From the NCBI GenBank assembly GCA_030710605.1, contig CP092880.1, positions 13,309,639 through 13,373,638 on the forward strand: a stretch of DNA of 64,000 nt, written 5' to 3'. Of the stretch, positions 8,941-19,511 are shown piece by piece; the first letter of the stretch is position 1, and every line of letters begins with the position of its first letter. A program made the translations under genes and the position numbers. The notes under the pieces are model-generated. The model was not told the origin of the DNA. It ran no database searches and saw nothing but the letters and a program-made list of their open reading frames with translations. This stretch comes from Cordylochernes scorpioides (taxonomy: Eukaryota > Arthropoda > Arachnida > Pseudoscorpiones > Chernetidae).

Positions 8941-11870
8941 AGGAAGACATTGAAGGAGGTAGATATGGAGAGACCATGTGGCCCACCCTCAGTAGAGGAA
9001 GACATTGAAGGAAGGAGATATGGAGAGACCATGTGGCCCACCTTTAGTAGAGGAAGACATTGAAGGAAGGAGATATGGAGAGACCATGTGGCCCACCCTA
9101 AGTAGAGGAAGACATTGAAGGAAGGAGATATGGAGAGACCATGTGGCCCACCCTCAGTAGAGGAAGACATTGAAGGAAGGAGATATGGAGAGACCATGTG
9201 GCCCACCCTCAGTAGAGGAAGACATTGAAGGAAGGAGATATGGAGAGACCATGTGGCCCACCCTCAGTAGAGGAAGACATTGAAGGAAGGAGATATGGAG
9301 AGACCATGTGGCCCACCTTTAGTAGAGGAAGACATTGAAGGAAGGAGATATGGAGAGACCATGTGGCCCACCTTTAGTAGAGGAAGACATTGAAGGAGGG
9401 AGATATGGAGAGACCATGTGGCCCACCCTCAGTAGAGGAAGACATTGAAGGAGGGAGATATGGAGAGACCATGTGGCCCACCTTTAGTAGAGGAAGACAT
9501 TGAAGGAAGGAGATATGGAGAGACCATGTGGCCCACCTTTAGTAGAGGAAGACATTGAAGGAGGGAGATATGGAGAGACCATGTGGCCCACCCTCAGTAG
9601 AGGAAGACATTGAAGGAAGGAGATATGGAGAGACCATGTGGCCCACCTTTAGTAGAGGAAGACATTGAAGGAGGGAGATATGGAGAGACCATGTGGCCCA
9701 CTCTCAGTAGAGGAAGACATTGAAGGAGGTAGATATGGAGAGACCATGTGGCCCACCCTCAGTAGAGGAAGACATTGAAGGAAGGAGATATGGAGAGACC
9801 ATGTGGCCCACCTTTAGTAGAGGAAGACATTGAAGGAGGGAGATATGGAGAGACCATGTGGCCCACTCTCAGTAGAGGAAGACATTGAAGGAGGTAGATA
9901 TGGAGAGACCATGTGGCCCACCCTCAGTAGAGGAAGACATTGAAGGAAGGAGATATGGAGAGACCATGTGGCCCACCTTTAGTAGAGGAAGACATTGAAG
10001 GAGGGAGATATGGAGAGACCATGTGGCCCACCCTCAGTAGAGGAAGACATTGAAGGAGGTAGATATGGAGAGACCATGTGGCCCACCCTCAGTAGAGAAA
10101 GACATTGAAGGAAGGAGATATGGAGAGACCATGAGGCCCACCCACAGTAGAGGAAGACATTGAAGGAAGGAGATATGGAGAGACCATGAGGCCTACCCAC
10201 AGTAGAGGAAGACATTGGAGGAAGGAGATATGGAGAGACCATGTGGCCCACCCTCAGTAGAGGAAGGTATTGAAGGAGGGAGATATGGGGAGACCATGTG
10301 GCCCACCCTCAGTAGAGGAAGACACTGAAGGAGAAAGATATGGAGAGACCATGTGGCCCACCCTCAGTAGAGGAAGACATTGAAGGAAGGAGATATGGAG
10401 AGACCATGTGGCCCACCCTCAGTAGAGGAAGACATTGAAAGAAGGAGATATGGAGAGACCATGTGGCCCACCCTCAGTAGAAGAAGGTATTGAAGGAGGG
10501 AGATATGGGGAGACCATGTGGCCCACTCTCAGTAGAGGAAGACATTGAAGGAGAGAGATATGGAGAAACCATGTGGCCCACCCTCAGTAGAGGAAGACAC
10601 TGAAGGAGAAAGATATGGAGAGACCATGTGGCCCACCCTCAGTAGAGGAAGACACTGAAGGAGAAAGATATGGAGAGACCATGTGGCCCACCCTCAGTAG
10701 AGGAAGACACGGAAGGAGAAAGATATGGAGAGACCATGTGGCCCACCCTCAGTAGAGGAAGACACTGAAGGAGAGAGATATGGAGAAACCATGTGGCCCA
10801 CCCTCAGTAGAGGAAGACACTGAAGGAGAAAGATATGGAGAGACCATGTGGCCCACCCTCAGTAGAGGAAGACATTGAAGGAAGGAGATATGGAGAGACC
10901 ATGTGGCCCACCCTCAGTAGAGGAAGACATTGAAGGAAGGAGATATGGAGAGACCATGTGGCCCACCCTCAGTAGAGGAAGACATTGAAGGAAGGAGATA
11001 TGGAGAGACCATGTGGCCCACCTTTAGTAGAGGAAGACATTGAAGGAGGGAGATATGGAGAGACCATGTGGCCCACTCTCAGTAGAGGAAGACATTGAAG
11101 GAGGTAGATATGGAGAGACCATGTGGCCCACCCTCAGTAGAGGAAGACATTGAAGGAAGGAGATATGGAGAGACCATGTGGCCCACCTTTAGTAGAGGAA
11201 GACATTGAAGGAGGGAGATATGGAGAGACCATGTGGCCCACTCTCAGTAGAGGAAGACATTGAAGGAGGGAGATATGGAGAGACCATGTGGCCCACCCTC
11301 AGTAGAGGAAGACATTGAAGGAAGGAGATATGGAGAGACCATGTGGCCCACCCTCAGTAGAGGAAGACATTGAAGGAAGGAGATATGGAGAGACCATGTG
11401 GCCCACCCTCAGTAGAGGAAGACATTGAAGGAGGTAGATATGGAGAGACCATGTGGCCCACCCTCAGTAGAGAAAGACATTGAAGGAAGGAGATATGGAG
11501 AGACCATGAGGCCCACCCACAGTAGAGGAAGACATTGGAGGAAGGAGATATGGAGAGACCATGTGGCCCACCCTCAGTAGAGGAAGGTATTGAAGGAGGG
11601 AGATATGGGGAGACCATGTGGCCCACCCTCAGTAGAGGAAGGTATTGAAGGAGAGAGATATGGAGAAACCATGTGGCCCACCCTCAGTAGAGGAAGACAC
11701 TGAAGGAGAAAGATATGGAGAGACCATGTGGCCCACCCTCAGTAGAGGAAGACACTGAAGGAGAGAGATATGGAGAAACCATGTGGCCCACCCTCAGTAG
11801 AGGAAGACACTGAAGGAGAGAGATATGGAGAAACCATGTGGCCCACCCTCAGTAGAGGTAGGTATTGGAG
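8912..11870 (+). repeat. 55-bp tandem satellite array, about 54 units
   Basis: The period is 55 bp, measured from successive GAGACCATGTGG positions (8971, 9026 and on). The unit is GAGACCATGTGGCCCACCCT, CAGTAGAGGAAGACATTGAA, then GGAAGGAGATATGGA. Variants (CCTTTAGTAG, CCACAGTAG, GGAGGTAGATA, GACACTGAAGGAGA) occur in blocks that recur, for example the run at 9650-10250 and that at 11030-11600. This indicates unequal exchange of multi-unit segments. The first unit merges with the LINE C-terminus at 8796-8940. The roughly 90-residue ORFs in the array are artefacts. Confidence 0.95.
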
Positions 11871-12250
11871 GAATGAATGAATATGGCTTAGGAAAAATTC
11901 AAAATTTTATTTTTGAAAAACTTGAAGTCTATATAAACCATTGCCACTTGTGTCATTTTATACACCGTAGAAGGACGTCTTGCCCGAAATGTGCATCATC
12001 GTCTCATATTAAGAAGTTCTTCTTTCCGACTTGTGTTTTTCTACTGTGATCTTTGGATGAAAGAATCTATTTTAGAAGGCAAAATAAACAATAGAGTATT
12101 TAAAAACCAAAATAGTGCATTTATCTGTGAAAAAAATGTTAATTTATCATCACATTTGTCAGTTAGATTTATTATCATTTTTAAATTCAATTTTTACAAC
12201 CACTGAATGGAAGATTTGATATGGCAAGCAGTAATTATGAGATTATTTGA
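11871..12250 (+). other. Unique sequence with a hammerhead-like PLE end at 11960-12000
   Basis: CACCGTAGAAGGACG, TCTTG, then CCCGAAATGTGC resembles the AGAAGGGC...GCCCGAAAGC end of the PLEs here, with a weakened stem. No gene is recognised in the remainder. Confidence 0.35.
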
Positions 12251-12409
12251 ATAAAACAGACAATAACTATATGACGGTCTCTGGTAAATCAAATTGGTAA
12301 ACCTGCGTGTTTACCAATGATTAACCAAACCTTCCTAATATTTGCCACTATCAGTTTAGATGACGAAATTTGTATTTGAAATAACAAAATAACTAACGAT
12401 GATAACCAG

Positions 12410-12692
12410 AGGTCGTTGGGAGAATGATTTAAGCCGTTGGTTAATGCCCGCTACGACCCGGGATCGAATCCTGCATTGGGCACTTTTTTTCTGATTGAGA
12501 AAATGCTCCAATAGTCCCCGAATCTTGCAAAAGTCCAGCTTCACCAGCGAGTGCAAGTAACAGAGCATTGGCACATTCGTAAGTGAAAAATCGAATTGTT
12601 TTCATATATGTAGACATGTTGTGCACTTACAGTAAAAGCAGTCGCTAACTACTCACCATGATTATCATGGCCTATACCACGTGTACTAGGAA
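12410..12692 (+). mobile_element. tRNA-derived SINE, copy 2
   Basis: The head contains CGACCCGGGATCGAATCCTG, so the B box is altered from GGTTCGATTCC. TGGGCACTTTTTTTCTG follows, then the shared body and the terminal ACCACGTGTACTAGG. It lies next to degenerate pseudoknot-type repeat pieces at 12270-12335 and 12750-12790. Confidence 0.8.
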
Positions 12693-12969
12693 TAATAAAA
12701 ATATATATTCATTTAAGAAACTATGATGATAAATTTGAATTTTCATATATATAAGGGACGGTTTGATAGATCAAATTGGTGAAAATCTTCAAACAGCTTT
12801 ATAATTCTGTGTTATTCTTGCGCAATAATCATGATCCTATTCTTTGTAGCGTTCCAATTGTCGTATTTGTATTTCGCTGAGCAAGTATGAGAATTAAAAC
12901 AATCATTGCCAAGTCCTCCCAATATACTATATCTATCGTTAATATCAGTAGAATTTGATAAAGCACTAT

Positions 12970-13130
12970 TTGGAGATTAAAGATACAAGAAAAAAGGACC
13001 CGAACCAAATAAATAGTATGTGATGTTTCGGTAACAGTGTTATCACCATCAGACAAAAGAATAATTCTTATTACCGAAACGTCAAACACTATTAATTTAT
13101 TTGTCTTAAATTTTATTTTCTTGTATTAGT
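12970..13130. mobile_element. PLE-type inverted ends with hammerhead-like hairpin
   Basis: On the minus strand CTGAT is followed by a long hairpin (GGTGATAAC with GTTACC, 13047-13030) and GAAACATCAC. The sequence 13069-13130 is an inverted second copy of the end (ACCGAAACGTCAAACACTAT ... ATTTTCTTGTAT). The core box reads CTGATGG instead of CTGANGA, so catalysis is doubtful. Confidence 0.45.
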
Positions 13131-13179
13131 AGAATTTGTGAATCCTAGACTCATGACTTTGATATACTTACAAAACTAC

Positions 13180-13516
13180 CAATTTCTGTTATTTCCCTAC
13201 AGACTAAACAACCGACACCAAGAATCCCAGTAATAAATTGGACCAACCAGAACGAAGCTCAGAGAATCCAATCAGTGACCAACAGAAGATTACTGTCCAG
13301 AAGGATCGTAAAGACGGAAGCTAAACCCTTTCTCCGCAGACGATAAGGCCGCTCTTCACGGTCCGTTGAACATCGTCTGATCTGGTGAGGTCATTCTGGA
13401 CACTGGTCATCTGTCACACGATTACAGGGGATTGTGGCCCTCCCTCCCTCCCTGACATTCTCTTTCTGGTACTGGGAAAGCTTTCTTTATGTAGCTCTCT
13501 CTTTTTCTTTCTTTTT
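13180..13516. other. GC-richer unidentified stretch
   Basis: This lies between AT-rich repeats and contains CCTCCCTCCCTCCC. It has no open frame of useful length and no motif I recognise. It could be an untranslated exon or an old retroelement. Confidence 0.25.
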
Positions 13517-13544
13517 GTATGTGTGTGTGTGTGTGTGTGTGTGT
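13517..13544 (+). repeat. (TG)n microsatellite
   Basis: This is a run of about 13 TG dinucleotides. Confidence 0.95.
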
Positions 13545-13830
13545 TATTAAATTATTTTTAGTTTCAAATAAAAACTATTCCGAAAAATAGTACAAAAAGT
13601 TAAATTGTTTTAGGATCAGATGGATAAATTAAAAAAAAAAAAAGGATTTCCTGATCGTAGAAAAAAGAATTGTAAATGCTTGCGCCATAGAAAGAGATGA
13701 AAATTTCAGATATATATATATAACCAATCTTTGTATTAATCATAGCCACTTATTTGAATTTGTCTCTTTCACATTTGTTTCCTTTCTTCCATAGTATATG
13801 ATTGGAGAGAAAGAGAGAGATTTACATATA

Positions 13831-14102
13831 CACCTATCCCCCGATTTACACGGTACTTTTTTTACACGTTTTCGCTTTTACACGGTTTTCCAAATAAGTT
13901 TTTTTTTTATCGCACTATACTAAATGCTACTGTGATTGAATACATGCGCTGTGTACACATCTTACGAGGAATCCCGAGCTTATGTGCTGACTACATATTT
14001 TAACCTGTCAATGCATTTTATTTTTATTTCTGTGTACACCTATCCCCCGATTTACACGTTTTTCTCAGGAACGTATCTACCGTGTAAATCGGGGGATAGG
14101 TG
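13831..14102. mobile_element. 272-bp MITE with 23-bp terminal inverted repeats
   Basis: The left end CACCTATCCCCCGATTTACA (plus CGG) and the right end CCG plus TGTAAATCGGGGGATAGGTG are perfect complements, flanked on both sides by TA. A third, direct copy of the end lies inside at 14037-14059. TA duplication and a CCCCCGATTTACACGG-type end suit a non-autonomous pogo/Tigger or other Tc1-mariner-superfamily element. There is no coding capacity. Confidence 0.85.
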
Positions 14103-14111
14103 TACTTTTAA

Positions 14112-14355
14112 TTAAAAAAGGCATATATTGGATAAAAATATAATTTATTTTAACAATATTTCCGTTGGCTGAACGCCAACCTTTATCAAGTTATTATAAC
14201 ATTTTAATATGCGTCAGCAACAAACGTTATGTGAAGATGAGTTTGTTGTTGAAACACATTAATATGTTTTAACACCTTGATAAAGGTTGGCGTTCAGCCA
14301 ACTGAAATATTGGTAAAATAAATTATATTTTGATCCAATATAGGCCTTTTTATTT
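14112..14355. mobile_element. Inverted-repeat element with hammerhead-like ends (same family as 2614-2799)
   Basis: Arms of about 80 bases face outwards around a 90-base centre. The hairpin is AAAGGTTGGCGTTCAGCCAA, then CTGAAATATTGG. Compared with the 2.6-kb copy, the GGCCAGCC strand has become AGCCAACT while the partner GGTTGGC is the same, so pairing persists through G-U. Confidence 0.55.
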
Positions 14356-14688
14356 GAAGATTTATTTATGGATTGCTCCATTTTCAAAAATATATATTTA
14401 TATATGTGTACTACATAATTTGGTCAATCTTTTTCACACTTTGTATACTAGGTGTTTGTTTAAAATCAATATTATTATTATTATTGTTATTCTTATTCTT
14501 TATTGCTATTGTCCTTTATTAATTTGTAGATATATTCAATGCTTATTAGTTTGTTTGTTTATTTTTTCTTAATTCAGCAACAGTGTGTTGTTAATATATT
14601 TTTATTATTAGTAATTAAAAACGTGTCAGAGGTGTCTGTGCAAAAATTCTAAATTATTTTGTTTTTGTTGTTCGTAGTAAATTAATTT
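14356..14688. other. AT-rich spacer
   Basis: No feature is recognised. The truncated end of the Gypsy element lies near 14690. Confidence 0.3.
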
Positions 14689-16930
14689 TCAGATCATAAT
14701 TTTTCTTAAAAGTATTCCAATAATAATGACAAATCTCTTAAAATTCGGGTCATCACAGTTTTTCATCATCTTTGCCAATGAAGGATCCAGTTTTTGTTCC
14801 TTTTCTACATCAGTTAACATTTCCAGGGAAGGTATATCTTCTTCTGTTTCTTCCGAAGTGTCAGGTAATGGGCTTCTGGAAAGGCAGTTAGCGTCCTTGT
14901 GCTTGCGACCGTTTTTATAGCAAACGGTGACCTCATACTCCTGAAGTCGCAGAGCCCATCTTGCTAGACGTCCAGAAGGGTCTTTCAAATTCGCTAGCCA
15001 GCACAAGGAATGATGGTCAGTCACGATAGTAAAAGGGCGGCCAAACAGGTACGGTCGAAATTTGTTGATTGACCAAATTACGGCCAAACATTCCTTTTTA
15101 GTTGTTGTATAGTTTCTCTCCGCTTTAGATAGAGTTCGGGATGCATAGGCAATTGGTTTTTCACCCCCATCCTTCATTTGTACCAAAACAGCACCCACGC
15201 CATAGCCACTGGCATCGGTATGAACGTAGATTGGGGCAGTCTCATCAAAGTGACCTGAAACGGTTCAGAAGTCAAAGCCGACTGCAACTGGTTAAACGAA
15301 GCCCCCCAACTATCGGTCCATATGAATCTTTACCCCTTCCTTAGTAGTTCATTCAGCGGTCCTGCTATGTTAGCAAAGCTCTTAATGAATCGGCGGTAGT
15401 AGGAGCAGAGACCCAAAAAACCTCTGAGCTCTGATACATTCTTTGGTCTGGGAAAATTAATCGCAGATTCTACTTTGTCTGGATCGGGATAGATACCACA
15501 TCCATCAATTAAATGTCCCAGCACTTTTATTTGACTAGCACCAAAATTACATTTCTCCGAATTAAGTTTGAGACCCGCTTTTGCAAAACAACTTAACACC
15601 ATTTCCAGACGTTGTTGATGTTCGTCCATAGTTTTAGAAAATACAATGATGTCATCTAAGTAGCAGAGACAGATGGTCCACTTGAGTCCTCGTAGAAGAT
15701 TATCCATAATTCGCTCAAAGGTCGCGGGGGCGTTACATAAGCCAAAAGGCATTACTTCAAACTCAAAGAGGCCATCAGGAGTCACAAAAGCAGTCTTCTC
15801 ACGGTCGGTCTCATCAACCTCAATCTGCCAATACCCCGATTTCAAATCCATTGTAGAGAATATGGAAGCTCCTCTCAACGAGTCCAGAGTGTCATCAATT
15901 CTGGGTAATGGGTATACGTCTTTCCTGGTTATTTTGTTTAATCGGCGGTAGTCCACACAGAATCGCCAGGTTCCATCTTTCTTTTTAACTAAGACGACAG
16001 GAGATGACCAAGGACTATCCGATGGTTGAATTATTCCCAGTTTAAGAATATTTCCACTTCTGTCTGAATAATGCTTCTTTCTTTTGGTGACACTCTATAT
16101 GGGCGTTGCTTAATAGGTGCATGATCTCCTATATCAATGCGATGTTTAAATTTCAATGATGAAGTTTTGAGGCTCGCTTTTTGAAATTCAAATACATCTG
16201 TGTACCTCCTAAGAACATCCAACAGTCTCACTCTATCTTCATTGGATATATCAGTATCTATAAGGGTCACAAGTTTATCCAAGTCCTCAGTGCATCTACT
16301 TTCATTCGTCTCAAAATCATCATTGCCTCCATCTATGCAGCATAAATGACTGGTGTCTATGAGAGAAAGTACCAGCAACTTGCATCCCTGCAGGAATGAT
16401 CTTTGCAAAGTCACTCCATTAGCCATCCAAACCTTGCTCCTTCCATGGTTGAGACTGACAACGGAAGCCGGAATAATTATTTCTTTATCCAAAGTAAGAG
16501 CTTTAGAGCAAGTAATCGTAACTTTTTGAACTCCCGTAATGTTTCTACAGACAACAGTTATTTGCTTTATTGAGTTGAGTGAAATAATGCTATCCTCTGA
16601 GTGCGAAAGGTGTCTACTGGACAGAGTACTTCCTTCATAGGAGCTCCTTTTAAGTAAAGCTCATTTTCCCCACAATTAATTTTTAGCTCGGGTTAATTTC
16701 AGAAAATCCCAGTCAAGGATGACATTATGACTACATTCCGACAATACAATAAACTCGAATGGTTGAATAAGTTCATTCACGTTTATCCTTAAGACACATC
16801 GTCCTAGGGCCCTGACACATTTGGAATATATAATCTGCCCTCTGCTAGATAAAATAGGAACTTTTATGGGACGATGGAAATCTTCGGAGATAACCGAATA
16901 ATCTGCTCCTTAATCCACCAAAGCCAGTAC
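14689..16930 (-). pseudogene. Gypsy-type pol: protease, reverse transcriptase, RNase H (frameshifted, no integrase)
   Basis: From 16930 downwards the minus strand shows: a retropepsin-like stretch ALVD-stop-GADYSVI (about 16925-16680) whose DTG has lost its threonine to a stop; an RT start (16492-16031) with [20 protein letters not shown]; the RT core (about 16030-15330) with [52 protein letters not shown] and the catalytic [11 protein letters not shown]; and RNase H (15198-14689) with [20 protein letters not shown] and IVTDHHSL. The frame changes at about 16031 and between 15330 and 15198. The coding stops just after RNase H, where the integrase linker would begin, so integrase and the 3' LTR are missing. 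Gag lies upstream at 17047-19215 in the same direction. Confidence 0.92.
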
Positions 16931-17046
16931 CTCAGTCCCTTTTATAGTAATCTTAACAAAATTGTTCTTCAATGTTCGTCGATGGAGGATTTAATATTCG
17001 TGCGGCCTTACCTCCCAAGCAGGTCGCCAGTTTTAGTTTTCCTCCC

Positions 17047-17575
17047 TTTCTCTTGAGGATGAGCGGCTGTTTGCCCTAGCAGGTGATCTTGATGGCCTGC
17101 GTCCTGTACTTATCCCTCTCCCCGGATAGGGTGAGGCACTCCTAGGTTGGCGAGCTGGTGGAATCCTAGGCTCAATTTAGTCGATATTGGGCATATAGTC
17201 GCCCAGTGTTGTTGGTCTCCTTGGTTCCCTCCTGGCGCGGGCATCAGCAAAAAATTGCTTTCTCTCCCGACAATACCTGACGATGTGACCAGGTCTTCCA
17301 CAATGGAAACATAATGGGCGATCGTCTGGAGTCCTCCATTGTTAAGATTTTGGAAGAACAGGGGGAAAATATTCAGTTCTTTGAATGGCTCATACGTCCT
17401 GAATGGTCGTGATTGGTTCCTTACTAGAATTGACGGTCTTTTAGAGATTGGCGACAAATTTATTTTTACTTCCTCTCTTACCAAGTCTTCTAGCGAATCT
17501 GTGGTCGGCCCTGGGCCATTACTTTCTGTATCTCTTCTCTTCTTGAACAATTCTTCTAATTAAAGACGGAGGATT
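17047..17575 (-). pseudogene. Gypsy Gag C-terminal part with CCHC zinc knuckle
   Basis: On the minus strand a frame reads PLCFHCGRPGHIVRYCRERK (about 17325-17265), a complete C-x2-C-x4-H-x4-C nucleocapsid knuckle. An arginine/serine-rich tail follows. Upstream codons (17575-17330) are spread over two frames with stops. The knuckle would bind element RNA in the particle. The N-terminal Gag half is separated from it by the LINE insertion at 17640-18597. Gag proteins with this knuckle are familiar from arthropod, particularly arachnid, Gypsy elements; that is recalled, not tested. Confidence 0.85.
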
Positions 17576-17639
17576 GCTTCCTCATAGACCATGGGAGAGC
17601 TACATTAGGAAGTCTTCCAAATTTTGAAGATATTGTTCT

Positions 17640-18597
17640 CTTTATCATAATTTCTATGATTTACATTTTCAACAACAACACAAAGGCTTTTATTAGGGCC
17701 CATTGCCCTGTATGGATTCGCCATACAACAACAAAACAATACAGCATTTTTTTTCTCCCTTTCTCCACGTGCACGTGAGCCTTTGTTTGAAAAGGGATTT
17801 ATTTACACATCTGTTCTAAAAATTTCCTCACTACTTCTTTTGTGTATGAATCTAATTACAATTGATCTGTAGGAATCATAGAGATCTATTGCTATTTTTT
17901 TAAGTTTTAGTTTTCAGCGTCTTCAGTGGGATGCTAAGTCTCCAGAAGGTATTTTTTAAAGAGTTTTTTTCTCTTTCTCCACCTAAATATTTGCATTCTA
18001 TGATATAGTGGGATATTTCATCAGATATTATATTTTTACACAAATCCTGCAGTGAATGTTTTCCTTTTTGATGATGAGAATATGACTTTCTCTATCTAGA
18101 GTTGAAGTAATTCTAGTCCGTGCAATGAAGGCTATTATCTTCGATGACAGATTCCATGTCAAGTATCGTTCTGGCATAAATGAATTACAGAGAAGTTTAT
18201 AGTTTGAAAAACATTTCGAATTGTCGAGTCTAGTGAAGTCTTGTTGAATAAGCTGTTCTATTTTTGTTTTCATAATCTTAAGAAGTTATTTTTTAATTGT
18301 ATCATAGTTCGGTGGGAGGTTCAGCCATGACTGACCACAACAGTTGATTACATAATTAACGGTTTTGTATAATCCTATGAAGTTTTTTGACATTTGATGT
18401 ACTTCTTTCAGTCTGTTCCAGCATAATTTTGGTAGTCTGTACTCGTCCATTTCCAGTATTCTCATGTAGTATTTCAATGTTAATTTTGTGGCGGTAACAG
18501 TAAGTGAGATTCTTCCAGTTTCCAATCTTAGTATGTGCCCAGGGATATATCTAGGTAAATCAAGAAAGTTTTTTTATAAATGAGGTTTGAAGTTGCT
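17640..18597 (-). mobile_element. 5'-truncated LINE inserted within Gypsy gag
   Basis: On the minus strand, 18525-18028 encodes two frame-shifted pieces related to the LINE C-terminus at 24.6-25.6 kb: TGRISLTVTATKLTLKYYMR here versus TGRNSLDITVKKLTLKFWTR there, then RLPKLCWNRL versus RLPSICLAHL. The 3' tail (17705-17660) reads GGCCCTAATAAAAGCC followed by TTGTGTTGTTGTTG, the same AATAAAGGC(n)TTGTTG tail as at 25.68 and 57.62 kb. Gag sequence resumes on both sides, so the LINE landed after the Gypsy. Confidence 0.8.
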
Positions 18598-19215
18598 CTA
18601 TAATTTCCCCATTATCGCAGGCTCACACTGGGAACGCGTAAAAAGATGTAAATTTTCAACAACTTTTGCAATCAATATCTGATTAATGTCCTTTGCGACT
18701 CCCTTCATCAGATGTCCCAATTTGGTTTCATCGTCCATCCGGGGGTTAGCTACTTGACATAGGTACAGCACGTCCTGGATGTAGGCCCCCGAGGATTCCT
18801 TCACTTTCTGAGCTATATTCTTCAGTAGAGACTCAGCTTCTTTAATTACATCTTCTTGTTGGCCAAATTCTTCGCCTAGAGCCCTCTGAAAGTCATCCCA
18901 GGAAGTTAGTGCTTCTTCATTATTTTCAAACCATTTTCGAGCTGTTCCCTCAAGAAAAAACACAGCACTTGTCAGACACATAGTGTCATCCCATCTATTG
19001 AATTTAGCAACTCTTTTATATTCCTTCAGCCACTTTTGGGCGTCTTGACTTCCATCTCCAGCAAATGAGGAAGGACATCTTGGCTGTTGCAAGGAAAGGT
19101 AAGTTGAGGGTACTTGGGATGAGGTTTCTCCAGATTCATTCTTTATCATGATTGGTCTTGTGTTATGCAATTCTAAATCAGGAGACAATCCCTTCAGTCG
19201 AAGACTTCTCCTCAA
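18598..19215 (-). CDS. Gypsy Gag N-terminal/capsid region, truncated
   Basis: This is a 205-codon open frame. Residues about 44-150 contain CPSSFAGDGSQDAQKWLKEY, RVAKFNRWDD, LEGTARKWFENNEEALTSWD and AYIQDVLYLC, the conserved capsid core of Ty3/Gypsy Gag proteins that assemble the particle. The last 18 residues run out of the Gag match, where the LINE insertion begins. It lies 5' of the knuckle and pol pieces on the same strand. The preceding 300 bases show no clear LTR, although ACCCGGCGTCTCCATCAATT (19250-19269) could be a decayed primer-binding region. Confidence 0.88.
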   Translation of the reverse strand: MRRSLRLKGLSPDLELHNTRPIMIKNESGETSSQVPSTYLSLQQPRCPSSFAGDGSQDAQKWLKEYKRVAKFNRWDDTMCLTSAVFFLEGTARKWFENNEEALTSWDDFQRALGEEFGQQEDVIKEAESLLKNIAQKVKESSGAYIQDVLYLCQVANPRMDDETKLGHLMKGVAKDINQILIAKVVENLHLFTRSQCEPAIMGKL

Positions 19216-19511
19216 ATTTATTTCAGCCGTTTTTATTATTTCAAGGCTTTACCCGGCGTCTCCATCAATTGTCGCGATTTCAAATTAAGAGTTTTATTGA
19301 TCAATTGATAAACTTCGTGAGTGATATTTTCCTCACAACAAAACAAGAAATGAAAATTCAGTTACAGAATTTACATACTTTCTTTATATAACATTAAACA
19401 TAAAATGATGTACATATTTACTAATTACACTTTCTATAAACAAATTTCGTAACAATATTTAAAAGAAAACCTCAAAAATACAGCAAAATATTCTGCTAAA
19501 AAGCATTCAAA
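19216..19511. other. Spacer between Gypsy gag and the cullin-like gene
   Basis: This AT-rich sequence would hold the promoter and 5' leader of the cullin-like ORF. No TATA box or splice pattern can be assigned with confidence. The start codon context is TCAAAATGT (A at -3 and purine-rich). Confidence 0.3.

Noticed and set aside
9979..11626. 90-codon antisense ORFs in the 55-bp array
   Set aside because: Periodic peptides without start context or family match; they are products of the tandem repeat.
8912..11870. CRISPR-like array
   Set aside because: The repeats are contiguous without unique spacers and the genome is eukaryotic.
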